Assembly: GCA_950097015.1 (NCBI GenBank)
Contig: CATNEN010000038.1
Span: 4,199,001-4,263,000, forward strand
Source of the DNA: Macrostomum hystrix
Lineage: Eukaryota; Platyhelminthes; Macrostomidae
Direction: 5' to 3'
Length of the DNA: 64,000 nucleotides
In this document: one piece after another, positions 1 through 12,129 of the stretch
How the letters are laid out: every line of letters begins with the position of its first letter
How positions within the stretch are numbered: position 1 is the first letter of the stretch
The notes under the pieces: generated by a model
Told to the model about the DNA's origin: nothing
Databases searched by the model: none
What the model saw: the letters and a program-made list of their open reading frames with translations, nothing else
Position numbers and translations under genes: made by a program

Positions 1-726
1 ATCACAGCGGGAAGAACATTTGCCTACTATATACTACTTAATAGCCTTTCTGCTTTTTTGAGGATCATAGAATTTGAAATTTCAGAATTAAAATAGCCTA
101 TAGCCTTCCTCGGAAAATTTCCCATTTTCCCATATAAGTTTCAACGCTGAGTTGCCAGTATTCTAGGAGGAGATGTCGAACTGACACACACACAGACACA
201 CAGACAAACAACACGTGAAAATTAGTATATTTAGAGGTACTTTTAGTACTTTTAGTTTTTTTATACAAACACAATCGTACTAACTAGCCATCAACAAAAT
301 AATTATACTTCTAAATTATAAAGTTCAACAAAACCTATAGGCCCCAAAGTACTACATAACCAAACTTACAAACTATTTTTGTATACAATTAAAAAACTAG
401 CTTTTAGGTTTATTGCCTATTGGCTCAAAATGTCTATAACACTAGCAAAGAATAAGATCAAATCCAGTTTGTCGAATTGTCTTTGCCTCTTCTCTCTTTC
501 CATTTTCTTCTGCCCACAGCTCAAATTCAGACTGCAATGCCTAAAATTCTTTCTGATTTGCAAGGTGCTGATTTTAAATATAGCAACTAATTATGCAAAG
601 TGCTAATTTTAAAAAATAGTTAGTTTTTATGCTTATAGTTATAGTTATAGAGATTAGGTACTTGTTTTTTGTTTAAAAATATGTTAGGCCCTAGCCAATG
701 AATGAATTCACATTTTTTAGTCTTTA
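1..726. other. AT-rich spacer, no gene seen
   Basis: No open frame here resembles a protein I know, and the base composition is like the other spacers. A short ACAC run lies near 185-210. The stretch ends at the left TA of the MITE at 727. Confidence 0.5.
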
Positions 727-1369
727 GGGTAATGTATCATCAACCAAACAAGAATGTGTATTTTTTGAACTTCAAACCTAAGCTACAGATTTTCTATTTA
801 AGATATGATGATAAATCAAAAACCAAGTTATAGAAAACAGTTACATCTTTCTAAAAAGTATCTGCTTTTGCTATTTTATCAAATAGAAAAAAAGTTATTC
901 CTGCTTTTTATCTAAAACCGAACAATGATTTTCATTTATCTTCAAGCCAAACAGAGAATTTGATGTTTGGTTTTACAATTTGAGTGAGTGGTTTAATCTT
1001 ATTTTAAGGAGTGAACTATCATTAATTATATAATTTGAATGCATTTTTCATGCTCTATAAATAACTACATTTATGGTCATTTAATTGGCAAGCAACCACA
1101 TACAATCTTCATCTAAAGTACATACTGAAAAAATGTTGTTAAAAAGTATGCTTATGCAATAAAAATTTCTACTGAAACATCAATATCTTTCTTTCCTCTT
1201 AATGCTTCATTGCACATCATGCCTCAGCTTGTAGATAATTTCTTCAACTTTCAAATTAGTTGTTCTGTGAAACACAATAGCTTGTTTCTGTCTTGCACAG
1301 GACCAAGGAAGAAGTCAAAATTCTTGTTCGGTTTTGAAGATACACTGTTTGGTTGATGATACATTACCC
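727..1369. mobile_element. TA-flanked MITE with perfect 24-bp terminal inverted repeats
   Basis: Positions 727-750 begin GGGTAATGTATCATC and are the exact reverse complement of 1346-1369. Both ends are flanked by TA (725-726 and 1370-1371). This is the layout of a non-autonomous Tc1/mariner-like element. The inverted similarity continues more loosely inside. The 643-bp body is AT-rich and has no coding potential, so any mobilisation would need a transposase in trans. Perfect ends suggest a fairly recent insertion. The superfamily is inferred only from the TA duplication; a TA that belongs to the TIR is the alternative. Confidence 0.85.
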
Positions 1370-1371
1370 TA

Positions 1372-2272
1372 GGCAGAATTTTTTCTCTATGCACATGTCA
1401 AGGTGTAGATCTATGTAGGCCTAGTGTTTGATATGTAAACATTTCATAAACTAAGTATACTTAACAGTCAATATAAAAGCAAAAATAAAAACAAATTATT
1501 TTGTTTCCATAAAAACAAAATTTATAGAAAGTAAGGTTAGATGCATTTATGATATGCCTTAGGCCTTAGCTTAGTGTGGAGCCAATAGAATTTGAGCCAC
1601 ATGGGTATATAAAATTGCTTCTATACAAGCAATGTATTGATAGTAACTAACTAATTAAATGGAGCCCCACTGGCCACAAGTGGCCCAAAGGTCAGTTATT
1701 GATTACATTACCTTTAATAACAATATATGTGCTTTTCAGTAATAATTCATTGTTTTGTAATAATGTTTAAGTCTATGTACAAATGTATAAATCAAAAGCT
1801 AACTTTTTTTCAGGAAACTGATATGATTAAGTTCCTAATTCAATTCTAAAGAAATATTTCCCAGGCTCTTTATTTAGGGTGCTAAAATAATGTGTTCACT
1901 TTGCTCATGTGATTTGGTGATGTCTAGTAATGTATAAAGATAGAAAAAATTACCATAGCAACAGAAATTCTTAGTTACTTTTATTTTAACAAATATAAAA
2001 CTATCAATTATTGCACAATGTAATCAATTAATTATTTATTGCATATTGTTGTTTTGTTTTTGTATTTAGCTATTACAAGATAGAAAAGAAAAAACACATC
2101 AATTGCCTAATAATGAATGGTTAACTATACAAAGGTTGTTTTAGAAATAAATAAAAATGAACAATGCATGCTAGCAGTTTATAGTATATATGATTGAATG
2201 AGTTTAAGGCTAGAAAATATAAACAAAATCAACATATAACATACTTGTATGTTGTTTACAGTTTAACATCAA
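1372..2272. other. AT-rich 5' flank of the BRE1 gene
   Basis: No gene is seen. It should contain the promoter and 5' untranslated region of the BRE1 gene. No TATA box or CpG cluster stands out. Confidence 0.45.
2252..2261 (+). promoter_or_regulatory. 3' splice acceptor just upstream of the BRE1 start codon
   Basis: A pyrimidine-rich TTGTTTACAG ends 11 bases before the ATG at 2273. It fits either a 5'-UTR intron or a spliced-leader trans-splice acceptor. Similar AG sites lie close to the ATG of the other genes (see findings). Confidence 0.5.
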
Positions 2273-5200
2273 ATGTCTAAACGTGAATATGATGATCCTG
2301 GTAGTGACCAGCCACCAAAGAAGCGAGCGCTCAACAATGTTTCATTTGAGCCTGTTAAATTTGCTGGCATTCACTCACTGGTATGTTTATAAGAGTATTG
2401 ACATTTATTCTGACTCGAATAAAAATTTGCCTCATCTGACACCCTTTGATGGCCTCTCCAGACACCTGTTGATGGCCAATTGGCAGCAAATCCTAAGACA
2501 AATTGACAGAAAATACCAACAAATTACCAGCAAATCCTAAAACAAAGTGACAGCAAATCCTGATACCATTGACAGCAAATCCTGACACCCATTGACAGCA
2601 AATCCTGTAAAACCGATTGACAGCAAATCCTGACACCCATTGACAGCAAATCCTAAAACCAATTGACAGCAAATCCTGACACCCATTGGCAGCAAATCCT
2701 AAAACTAATTGACAGCAAATCCTGACAAATTGACAGCAAATCCTGACACCCATTGACAGCAAATCCTAAAACCAATTGACAGCAAATCCTGACACCCATT
2801 GACAGCAAATCCTAAAACCAATTGACAGCAAATCCTGACACCCATTGACAGCAAATCCTGACACCCAATGACAGCAAATCCTAAAACCAATTGACAGCAA
2901 ATCCTCACAAATTGACAGCAAATCCTAAAACCAATTGACAGCAAATCCTGACAAATTGACAGCAAATCCTGACAAATTGCCAGCAAATCCTGACAGATCG
3001 ACTTTAAATCCTGACCAAAATGCCTTACTAAAAATACCACAGGAGGAGCTAGATTCCAAGGTGCTGCAGATTCAAAACAAGCGCCTCACGGACCGGCTAG
3101 AGGAGCGCAGAAAAGCCGAGGACAGTCTGCGCGATCGCATCGAACAGTTGGAGCGTCGGCAAACAAAGGACGACGAGCTAGTCTGCATCATTAATCGCTA
3201 CTGGAACCAGCTGGACGAAGATGTTCGCCTGTTGCTGACCCGTTTCGAAGGCGAATCGGCCGCCCTAGACGAGGATCGAAAATCTGGCGCTGCCGAGTCG
3301 TTTTTAAAGCAGCTCGGCACCTGGGATAACGAAGAACTTAATGGGCGCCTGAGGCAGCGCGTTGAATTCTCCACGCGAGCCATCGCCAGGCTGGTTGGCG
3401 CCTTTGATCGCCTGCAGTTGCGCTGCCAGACCCTGCGCAGGGCTGTTGTGCTGCGTAGAAAAATTATCGTCGAAGATCTCGGCGGCGCCGGGCAAGAGGA
3501 CGAATCGGCGGCAGCCGCCGCAGCAGCAGCCGCTGCCGTCGCTGCGGTTGCGGAGAGGCGAAGAAGCGGTCAGGTGAGAAACAGCTGGGAATGCCAGGGT
3601 AGGAACAGGTGAGTAGGTAAGGATGGGAACAGGTGAGTAGGTGAAGATGGGAACAGGTGAGTAGGTAAGGATGGGAACAGGTGAGTAGGTAAGGATGGGA
3701 ACAGGTGAGTAGGTGAAGATGGGAACAGGTGAGTAGGTGAAGATGGGAACAAGTGGGTAGGTGAAGATGGGAACAAGTGGGTAGGTCAGGATTGGAACAG
3801 GTGAGTAGGTAAGGATTGGAACAGGTGAGTAGGTCAAGATTGGAACAGGTGAGGATGTAAATAGGAACAGGTGAGGATGTGAATGGGAACAGGTGAGGAT
3901 GTAATTGGGAACAGGTGATGATGTGAATGGGAACAGGTGAGGATGTGAATGGGAACAGAAGAGGATGTGAATTGGAACAGGTGAGTAGTTGAGGATGTGA
4001 ATGGGAACAGGTGAGGATGTGAATGGGAACATGTGAGGATGTGAATGGGAACAGAAGAGGATGTGAATGGGAACAGGTGAGTAGGTGAGGATGTGAATGG
4101 TAACAGGTTAGTAGGTGATGATGTGAATGGGAAGAGGTGAGTAGGTGAGGATGTGAATGGGAACAGGTGAGTAGGTGAGGATGTGAATGGGAACAGGTAA
4201 GTAGGTGAGGATGTGAATGAGAACAGGTGAGTAGGTGAGGATGTGAATGGGAACAGGTGAATAGTTAGGTATAGGGGCAGATCAGAACGTCAGTAAGAAG
4301 CGCCACTTATAATAAGTATTGTCTAACCGTTGTAATTTTAGCTTGATGAAGACTCTGAAGATGACACGAAGACCACCAAGCCGAAGCATCAGTCTTCCAC
4401 TTGTGCTGCAGCCCCCTCTGCAACCAAAACTGAGCCAGTTGACGATGAAGCATCCATGCCGGCCTGCTCAGCTCCGTTAAACGTTGACGAAACTTTGCGC
4501 GCCGAACTGGAGGTGATCCACGCCGAGAATGCTCGCCTGCACCAGGTCAACACTCGGCTGCAGGAGAAGCTGCACGCGCTTAATCTGAGAGCTCTGAAGC
4601 TTGAGGAGCAGGTGAGATAGCTTTGGGCTTCTGGAAATAATTTGCGATTAGACTTAAATGGGCTCAGGCTGTAGCATCTACTGCTTGAATTTACTTCAGG
4701 ATGTAGCATCTACTGCTTGAATTTACTTCAGGGTGTAGCATCTACTGCTTGAATTTACTTCAGGATGTAGCATCTACTGCTTGAATTTACTTCAGGGTGT
4801 AGCATCTACTGCTTGAATTTACTTCAGGCTGTAGCATCTACTGCTTGAATTTACTTCAGGATGTAGCATCTACTGCTTGAATTTACTTCAGGATGTAGCA
4901 TCTACTGCTTGAATTTACTTCAGGCTGTAGCATCTACTGCTTGAATTTACTTCAGGCTGTAGCATCTACTGCTTGAATTTACTTCAGGCTGTAGCATCTA
5001 CTGCTTGAATTTTCTTCCGGATGTAGCATCTACTGCTTGAATTTTCTTCCGGATGTAGCAACTGCTGCATGAATAGGAATGAAGCATCTTTCACCTGAAG
5101 AACTAGGGCTTCAGGGTATGGCATCTTTCACCTGAAGAACTAGGGCTTCAGGGTATGCCATCTTTCAGCTGAAGAACTAGGGCTTCAGGGTATGGCATCT

Positions 5201-8200
5201 TTCACCTGAAGAACTAGGGCTTCAGGGTATGCCATCTTTCAGCTGAAGAACTAGGGCTTCAGGGTATGCCATCTTTCACCTGAAGAACTAGGGCTTCAGG
5301 GTATGCCATCTTTCACCTGAAGAACTAGGGCTTCAGGATATGGCATCTTACACCTGAAGAACTAGGGCTTCAGGGTATGGCATCTTTCACCTGAAGAACT
5401 AGGGCTTCAGGATATGGCATCTTTCACCTGAAGAACTAGGGCTTCAGGGTATGCCATCTTTCACCTGAAGAACTAGGGCTTCAGGGTATGCCATCTTTCA
5501 CCTGAAGAACTAGGGCTTCAGGATATGGCATCTTTCACCTGAAGAACTAGGGCTTCAGGATATGGCATCTTTCACCTGAAGAACTAGGGCTTCAGGATAT
5601 GGCATCTTTCACCTGAAGAACTAGGGCTTCAGGGTATGCCATCTTTCACCTGAAGAACTAGGGCTTCAGGGTATGCCATCTTTCACCTGAAGAACTAGGG
5701 CTTCAGGATATGGCATCTTTCACCTGAAGAACTAGGGCTTCAGGGTATGCCATCTTTCACCTGAAGAACTAGGGCTTCAGGATATGGCATCTTTCACCTG
5801 AAGAACTAGGGCTTCAGGATATGGCATCTTTCACCTGAAGAACTAGCTTCTCGCTAACAATAAGTAGTCTAAAATGAGAACAGTAAGTGCTTTATCCCCA
5901 TCCTATGATCCCAAACTCTCAGGTACAACTGAATGAGGAGTCTTCCGCCGAGTGGCGTAACAAGCACGACGACGCCCAGTACAACCTGGACCGCTCTCAG
6001 CACAAAGTCCATCGCCTGGAGAAGCAGCTAGCCGAGGCTGTTGAAGAGGTCAAACGTCTGCGCGAATCCGGCGCCGGCTCCGTCGCCGCCGATGATCAAG
6101 TCGGCGACGATGCCGATCCTCAGCAGCAGCAGAATCGGCGCAAAGACGGCGGCGGAAACGGTGGCAACATAGCCAAGAGCAAGTACAGGGAGCTGGCCTC
6201 AGAACTGGAAGAGCAGCGCGAGCTGGCCAGCAGCAGGCTTGTTGAATTGGAATCGCTTCAAGCCAAGCTGGATCAGCGGGCGCGCGACTGCGAGAAGCTG
6301 CGCATGGACTTAAGGGAACTGCCCGACTCTGTGATCACCGAAACTCCTGTGTATCAGGTGAGAATTTTGCTCACGGTTGTGAAAACAGCCAGAATCGTTT
6401 ATTTCTGCGATTCCTTCTTTTAGTGGTAAGAACAATCCTGAATCATTCAGCTGAGAATCCCGAATCATTCAGCTGAGAATCCCGAATCATTCAGCTGAGA
6501 ATCCCGAATCATTCAGCTGAGAATCCCGAATCATTCAGCTGAGAATCCCGAATCATTCAGCTGAGAATCCCGAATCATTCAGCTGAGAATCCCGAATCAT
6601 TCAGCTGAGAATCCCGAATCATTCAGCTGAGAATCCCGAATCATTCAGCTGAGAATCCCGAATCATTCAGCTGAGAATCCCGAATCATTCAGCTGAGAAT
6701 CCCGAATCATTCAGCTGAGAATCCCGAATCATTCAGCTGAGAATCCCGAATCATTCAGCTGAGAATCCCGAATCATTCAGCTGAGAATCCCGAATCATTC
6801 AGCTGAGAATCCCGAATCACTCAGCTGAGAATCCCGAATCATTCAGCTGAGAATCCCGAATCATTCAGCTGAGAATCCCGAATCATTCAGCTGAGAATCC
6901 CGAATCATTCAGCTGAGAATCCCGAATCATTCAGCTGAGAATCCCGAATCATTCCAGTACAAATATTTGTATTTTTTTTTAAAATTGCGTGAAATGACCC
7001 GCTATATTTGTAAAAGATCAACCTGTTTTTTGCTACCATCATTCCTTGAGGTGCTAAAATCAAACTTCAACCTGCTCTACAGCGAGGCCTTGATTGTTCG
7101 CAGCCAATTGCAAAAGTGCACCCATCAGGTGCAAGAGAATAGGCAGGCTCACCTGCGCCAAATTGAGCTGATGGAGAGCAACGAGCTGGCCTGCCAGACC
7201 CAGATGCGCAATGAGATGGTGCTGCTCGAGCAGCAGAATTGCGCCATTAAACAGGAGCTGGAGAGTCTCAAATGTGAGCTGGAGCAGGTGCTGGCCCAGA
7301 ATGAACAGGGCCTGTCAATCACCAATGAGATGCGCGCGCTGATTGGTGAGGAATGGGGGTTGTTGTTGCACTTTTATTTGGATTGGTAGTCTAATCTAAA
7401 GTACATTTAAATGTTTGAGATTATGGATCAAGACAGGATCGTGATAGACGAGATGCGGTTATAATAAGACGTGTGATAGAATACGGCAATAGGTGAGATA
7501 GAATACAAAGAGAGGTGAGATAGAATATAAGGAGAGGTGAGATAGAATATAGGGAGAGGTGAGATAGAATCTGGGGAGAGGTGAGATGGAATCTGGGGAG
7601 AGGTGAGATGGAATCTGGGGATAGGTGAGATGGAATCTGGGGAGAGGTGAGATAGAATCTGGGGAGAGGTGAGATGGAATCTGGGGAGAGGTGAGATGGA
7701 ATCTGGGGAGAGGTGAGATAGAATCTGGGGAGAGGTGAGATAGAATCTGGGGAGAGGTGAGATAGAATCTGGGGAGAGGTGAGATAGAATATAAGGAGAG
7801 GTGAGATAGAATCTGGGGAGAGGTGAGATAGAATATAAGGAGAGGTGAGATAGAATCTGGGGAGAGGTGAGATAGAATATAAGGAGAGGTGAGATAGAAT
7901 ATAGGGAGAGGTGAGATAGAATCTGGGGAGAGGTGAGATAGAATCTGGGGAGAGGTGAGATGGAATCTGGGGAGAGGTGAGATAGAATCTGGGGAGAGGT
8001 GAGATAGAATCTGGGGAGAGGTGAGATAGAATCTGGGGAGAGGTGAGATAGAATATAAGGAGAGGTGAGATAGAATCTGGGGAGAGGTGAGATAGAATAT
8101 AAGGAGAGGTGAGATGGAATATCGGGAGAGGTGAGATAGAATCTGGGGAGAGGTGAGATAGAATCTGGGGAGAAGTGAGGTAGAATCTGGGGAGAGGTGA

Positions 8201-11200
8201 GATAGAATCTGGGGAGAAGTGAGGTAGAATCTGGGGAGAGGTGAGATAGAATCTGGGGAGAGGTGAGATAGAATATAAGGAGAGGTGAGATAGAATATAG
8301 GGAGAGGTGAGATAGAATCTGGGGAGAGGTGAGATAGAATATAAGGAGAGGTGAGATAGAATCTGGGGAGAGGTGAGATAGAATCTGGGGAAAGGTGAGA
8401 TGGAATCTGGGGAGAGGTGAGATAGAATCTGGGGAGAGGTGAGATGGAATATCGGGAGATGTGGGGTAGACTATAGGGAGATTGTCACCTGCAATAGGAA
8501 GAAACACTACGAAATGTTTGCTAACGATAAATCACAAGTATTTCGATCGGAAGAGAATGGCGGTAGCAATTAATAAAAGCAAACTCTCCGACCTGTGCAG
8601 GCACTCTGCAGGACCAGAACAAGCACCTGAAGTCCGAGATCATGCGGCACAGAAAGAAGTCGCACGCTCTTCAGGCCGACGCTGACAAATATCGCAGCAT
8701 GTGCCGCCAGATGGAGGAGGAGCTGATGAAACTGCGCGGCAGAGCCTGCGTGAGCGGCGGCAGCTGCGCTGCGGCTGGCAGCTCAGGCGGAGTCGCGACG
8801 GCGGCTACGGCAGGTTCGACGACTTCAACAAGCGGCGGTGCAGCTTCAGCGTCTGCGGCTGAAACTGGACCGTCTGGCGATGTCAAGACTGGTAAGTCAT
8901 CAAGTCTTTGTTGCCCTAGAGGTCACGAGTTCGAGTCTCAGTAATTAAGAAGCATCTAATTTCTCTAGAGGTCACGAGTTCGAGTCTCAATACTTATGGG
9001 GCATCTTATTTTCACTGTAAAATGGTCGCTTTCATTGGTTAGCTCTAGCGGCGTCTTAGTCCTTGGACTGAATTCATCTTTTGAATAGCTACGGCTGTGC
9101 CACTGGCTGTACGTTTGACCCAACTAGTCTAGGTGTCTTTCCTGCTTATATTATGAGTCTTCGTGAAGATAAGTTAAGTTAGATTTTAAGTTAGAAGTTA
9201 AGTTAGATTTGTTCTTATCATCAGGCACTAAGACACTTTCATTCTCACTTCAGCAACCTCCGAGTCTCAACCGCCGAATCAGCAGCCTCAGGCGGCGAGT
9301 TCCAACGAGTCCGCCAAGGATGATTTATCGGCTTCGGCTTCTAGTCATCATCCCGACGCCGGGTGCGCCAATGCGACGCCGCATACGCCCGGGTCTGGCA
9401 GCTTCGGCTCATCCTCAGCCTCCTCAGCTGCCGTGCAGAATCTGAAAATGCAATTAAAGAAGAGCCAGGACAAGGTGAAGGAGCTCTTGCAGCTGTTGGA
9501 GGCATTCAAAACTATATCTAAGGATCAGCGAGATCGAGCCACCCTGGCTGCCTCCGAGGCGCGGCTGCGCACGGAGCTGGAGGAGTCGCGAGCCGAGGCC
9601 CACAGGCTTCGGGACCGGGAGCGGAAGCTATTCTCGGAGAATGACCTCGCCAGGAAGGTCAGGCGGTAAGTAACGCCGGCTTGTTTAGAAAAAAGCGCTT
9701 AAGCGGCACATCAAAGGGTTAGGGTGAGGGCGGCACATCAAAGGGTTAGGGTGAGGGCGGCACATCAAAGGGTTAGGGTGAGGGCGGCACATCAAAGGGT
9801 TAGGGTAAGGGCGGTACATCAAAGGGTTAGGGTGAGGGCGGCACATCAAAGGGTTAGGGTAAGAGCGGCACATCAAAGGGTTAGGGTGAGGGCGGCACAT
9901 CAAAGGGTTAGGGTGAGGGCGGCACATCAAAAGGATTAAGATAAGGTGGAGTAAAAATAGGGGCGAAAAAAAAATTCTGTCTGTAAATATGAGTTATGGC
10001 GGCTACATCACAGAAACTCACTATGGCCTCCAATTTCTTTCTCCACCTTGGCAGCCTGGAGGAAACCCTGCATCACTGCCAGCAGAAGCTGAACACCTCC
10101 AAGCAGGAGGAGGACGCCCTTCTCAAAGAGATGGAAGTCATGGAGCTGGCCTTCTCAGATGTTCAAGAGCAGAATCAGCGCCTGATGAAGCAGCTCAAAG
10201 AGAAGGATGACGCCAATTTAAAGCTGATGAACGAGCGACAGAAGGGCGACAAGTTGCAGATGCTGCTCAGGGAAGAAAAGGACGTGCTTGTCAAGCAGCT
10301 CAGGATAATTGGAGCACAGATTGAGGCGCAAAGCGAAGTGGTGCAAAAACTCGAAGAGAAAGATCGACTCAACATGGGCAGCATCAACACTCTGGAGAAG
10401 GAGGTTGGACTCAGGCAGCAAGCTTTGGATATTTTTAAACGGTGAGATGCGTTTTTGTCTGGGCAAATATAAGAGTAGAGAATGGTCGATTCCTGATTAG
10501 ACCCTCGTAGATTTGTAGACAATGGTTCTAAATAGGCAATGTTAGATTCCAAAGAAGAAAACTGTAGATTCCGGGATAAACAATGGTAGATTCCTAGGTA
10601 GGCAATGGTAGATTTCTAAGTAGACAATGGTAGATTCCTAAGTAGACAATAGTAGATTCTTAAGAAGACAATAGTAGATTCTTAAGAAGACAATAGTAGA
10701 TTCCTAAGTAGACAATAGTAGATTCCTAAGTAGACAATGGTAGATTTCTAAGTAGACAATGGTGGATTCCCAAGTAGACAATAGTAGATTCCTAAGTAGA
10801 CAATGGTAGATTCCCAAGTAGACAATAGTAGATTCCTAAGTAGACAATGGTAGATTCCTAAGTAGACAATAGTAGATTTCTAAGTAGACAATGATGGATT
10901 CCCAAGTAGACAATGGTAGATTCCTAAGCAGACAATGGTAGATTCCTAAGCAGACAATGGTAGATTCCTAAGTAGACAATAGTAGATTCCTAAGTAGACA
11001 ATGGTAGATTCCTAAGTAGACAATGGTAGATTCCTAAGTAGACAATGGTAGATTCCTAAGTAGGCAATGGTAGATTTCTAAGTAGACAATGGTGGATTCC
11101 CAAGTAGACAATGGTAGATTCCTAAGTAGACAATAGTAGATTCTTAAGAAGACAATAGTAGATTCTTAAGAAGACAATAGTAGATTCCTAAGTAGACAAT

Positions 11201-11973
11201 AGTAGATTCCTAAGTAGACAATGGTAGATTCCTAGGTAGGCAATGGTAGATTTCTAAGTAGACAATGGTGGATTCCCAAGTAGACAATGGTAGATTCCTA
11301 AGTAGACAATAGTAGATTCCTAAGTAGACAATAGTAGATTCCTAAGTAGACAATGGTAGATTCCTAGGTAGGCAATGGTAGATTTCTAAGTAGACAATGA
11401 TGGATTCCCAAGTAGACAATGGTAGATTCCTAAGCAGACAATGGTAGATTCCCAAGTATATAATAGTAGATTCCCGGATTAGACAATGGCTGACTCCATA
11501 TTCCCGCGAGTCCCAAATTCCGATCAAGAACGCCCCCCTGAAATCTCAGACGCAGTGCCGAGCACCAGCAGCAGGCCCAGGATCTGCAGTTAAACCTGGA
11601 CAAATACCTGAGCCAGGTGCGAGAGCTGCAGGCCGCTGTGCAAGAGAAGGCGTCTGTCATCGAGAAGGAGGGCTTCAGGCACAAGCGGCTGCTGGAGGAG
11701 CTGGCCACACTCAAACGGAAGCACGATCGATTGAAAAAGATTGAAGAATCTTCCAATGCTGACGAGGTGCTCCTAGCTGAGATTGCCGATTACAAAGAGC
11801 AGCTCACCTGTCCCTGCTGCAAGGTGAAGCGCAAGGACGCCATCCTGACTAAGTGCTTCCACGTCTTCTGCTTGGACTGTTTGAAGACCCGCTACGAGAC
11901 CAGGAATCGAAAGTGTCCGAAATGCAATGCCACTTTCGGTGCAAACGATTATCACAGGATTTACCTGGCCTGA
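2273..11973 (+). CDS. bre1: BRE1-type E3 ubiquitin ligase (RNF20/RNF40 homologue), 9 exons, 1050 aa
   Basis: Exons: 2273-2380, 3043-3573, 4342-4611, 5923-6357, 7051-7345, 8601-8891, 9254-9665, 10055-10441, 11550-11973. All junctions are GT-AG, phases agree, and the 3153 nt divide by three. Known role of the family: as a homo- or heterodimer with the E2 RAD6 it monoubiquitinates histone H2B in the nucleus during transcription. Visible: basic PPKKR near residues 14-18 (possible NLS), long coiled coils with conserved INRYW, LLYSEAL, EKDDAN and GLRQQAL blocks, a poly-Ala run late in exon 2, and a C-terminal C3HC4 RING (Cys997, 1000, 1012, His1014, Cys1017, 1020, 1032, 1035). It ends in the family's typical FGANDYHRIYLA. 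Human RNF20 is about 975 aa, so the length is normal. The start is the only ATG giving the family N-terminus. Seven of eight introns hold a private minisatellite; intron 6 holds SINE-like pieces. Confidence 0.95.
2475..3000. repeat. Minisatellite in BRE1 intron 1, ~21-27 bp unit
   Basis: About 23 imperfect copies of a unit built on TTGACAGCAAATCCTGACA. Every unit carries an acceptor-like GACAG. The array fills most of the intron (2381-3042) and ends about 40 bases before exon 2. Open frames on both strands here are by-products of the repeat. Confidence 0.95.
3600..4265. repeat. Minisatellite in BRE1 intron 2, ~24-34 bp unit with donor consensus
   Basis: Imperfect units around GGAACAGGTGAGTAGGTGAG. 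Most contain CAG/GTGAGT, a full 5' splice donor consensus, in the sense direction. The true donor at 3573/3574 is CAG/GTGAGA, only about 26 bases upstream of the first copies. The unit could have been seeded by the splice site. Confidence 0.95.
4665..5060. repeat. Minisatellite A in BRE1 intron 3, 32-bp unit
   Basis: About 12 copies built on GTAGCATCTACTGCTTGAAT, each ending ACTTCAGG, which is acceptor-like. Variants alternate between CAGGAT, CAGGCT and CAGGGT. It is followed directly by an unrelated 37-bp array. Confidence 0.95.
5080..5850. repeat. Minisatellite B in BRE1 intron 3, 37-bp unit
   Basis: About 20 copies containing CATCTTTCACCTGAAGAACT followed by AGGGCTTCAGG. The CACCTGAAG core and CTTCAGG form a partial inverted repeat inside each unit. 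The array ends about 70 bases before exon 4. Confidence 0.95.
6430..6955. repeat. Near-perfect 22-bp minisatellite in BRE1 intron 4
   Basis: About 24 head-to-tail copies containing ATCATTCAGCTGAGAATCCC. I saw a single variant (CACTCAG near 6829). The half TCAGCTGAGAAT is one base different from the intron's own donor region TCAGGTGAGAAT at 6354. The homogeneity implies recent expansion. Confidence 0.97.
7470..8470. repeat. 22-bp purine-rich minisatellite in BRE1 intron 5
   Basis: About 45 copies of units built on GGGGAGAGGTGAGATAGAAT. Unit types (ATCTGGGG, ATATAAGG, ATATAGGG) recur in blocks. Each has a donor-like GAG/GTGAGA. The sense strand is almost all purine plus T. The 359-aa antisense frame is an artefact of the array. 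Confidence 0.95.
8915..9115 (+). repeat. tRNA-derived SINE fragment(s) in BRE1 intron 6
   Basis: A pol III B-box-like GTCACGAGTTCGAGTCTC appears twice, near 8923-8942 and 8968-8988. A later CCACTGGCTGTACG (near 9099) resembles the sequence next to a B-box-like motif in the ceramidase gene (19095-19150, opposite strand). There is no complete tRNA fold. Confidence 0.5.
9702..9945. repeat. 27-bp minisatellite in BRE1 intron 7 with telomere-like core
   Basis: About nine copies whose core is CATCAAAGGGTTAGGGTGAG. Each unit has one GGGTTAGGG and a donor-like AGG/GTGAGG. The period is a multiple of three, so frames stay open on both strands. These are not genes. Confidence 0.93.
10540..11475. repeat. 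22-bp minisatellite in BRE1 intron 8
   Basis: About 42 copies built on GTAGATTCCTAAGTAGACAA, with TTCTTAAG, TTTCTAAG and TTCCCAAG variants in repeated block order. This implies larger segmental duplications within the array. Confidence 0.95.
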
Positions 11974-12058
11974 GAACAAGTTTCTTGTTGGTCATTTATT
12001 TCTGCTTATTTAATTGGCTTGAAGAGCTTTATTTTAATTCGAAATTTATGAATTGCCA

Positions 12059-12064
12059 AATAAA
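12059..12064 (+). terminator. Poly(A) signal AATAAA of BRE1
   Basis: A canonical AATAAA lies 86 bases after the TGA stop at 11971-11973, in the expected place for BRE1 3'-end formation. Confidence 0.7.
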
Positions 12065-12129
12065 TCTGTATTTTGTTTGTTGCATTCATTTTTTCTACAT
12101 TTCCTGCTTAATCAAAATATATGAAAAGA

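Noticed and set aside
6430-6955. CRISPR-like array
   Set aside because: Units are directly head-to-tail with no unique spacers, in an animal intron.
9702-9945. True telomere or chromosome end
   Set aside because: One GGGTTAGGG per 27-bp unit, inside an intron with coding exons on both sides.
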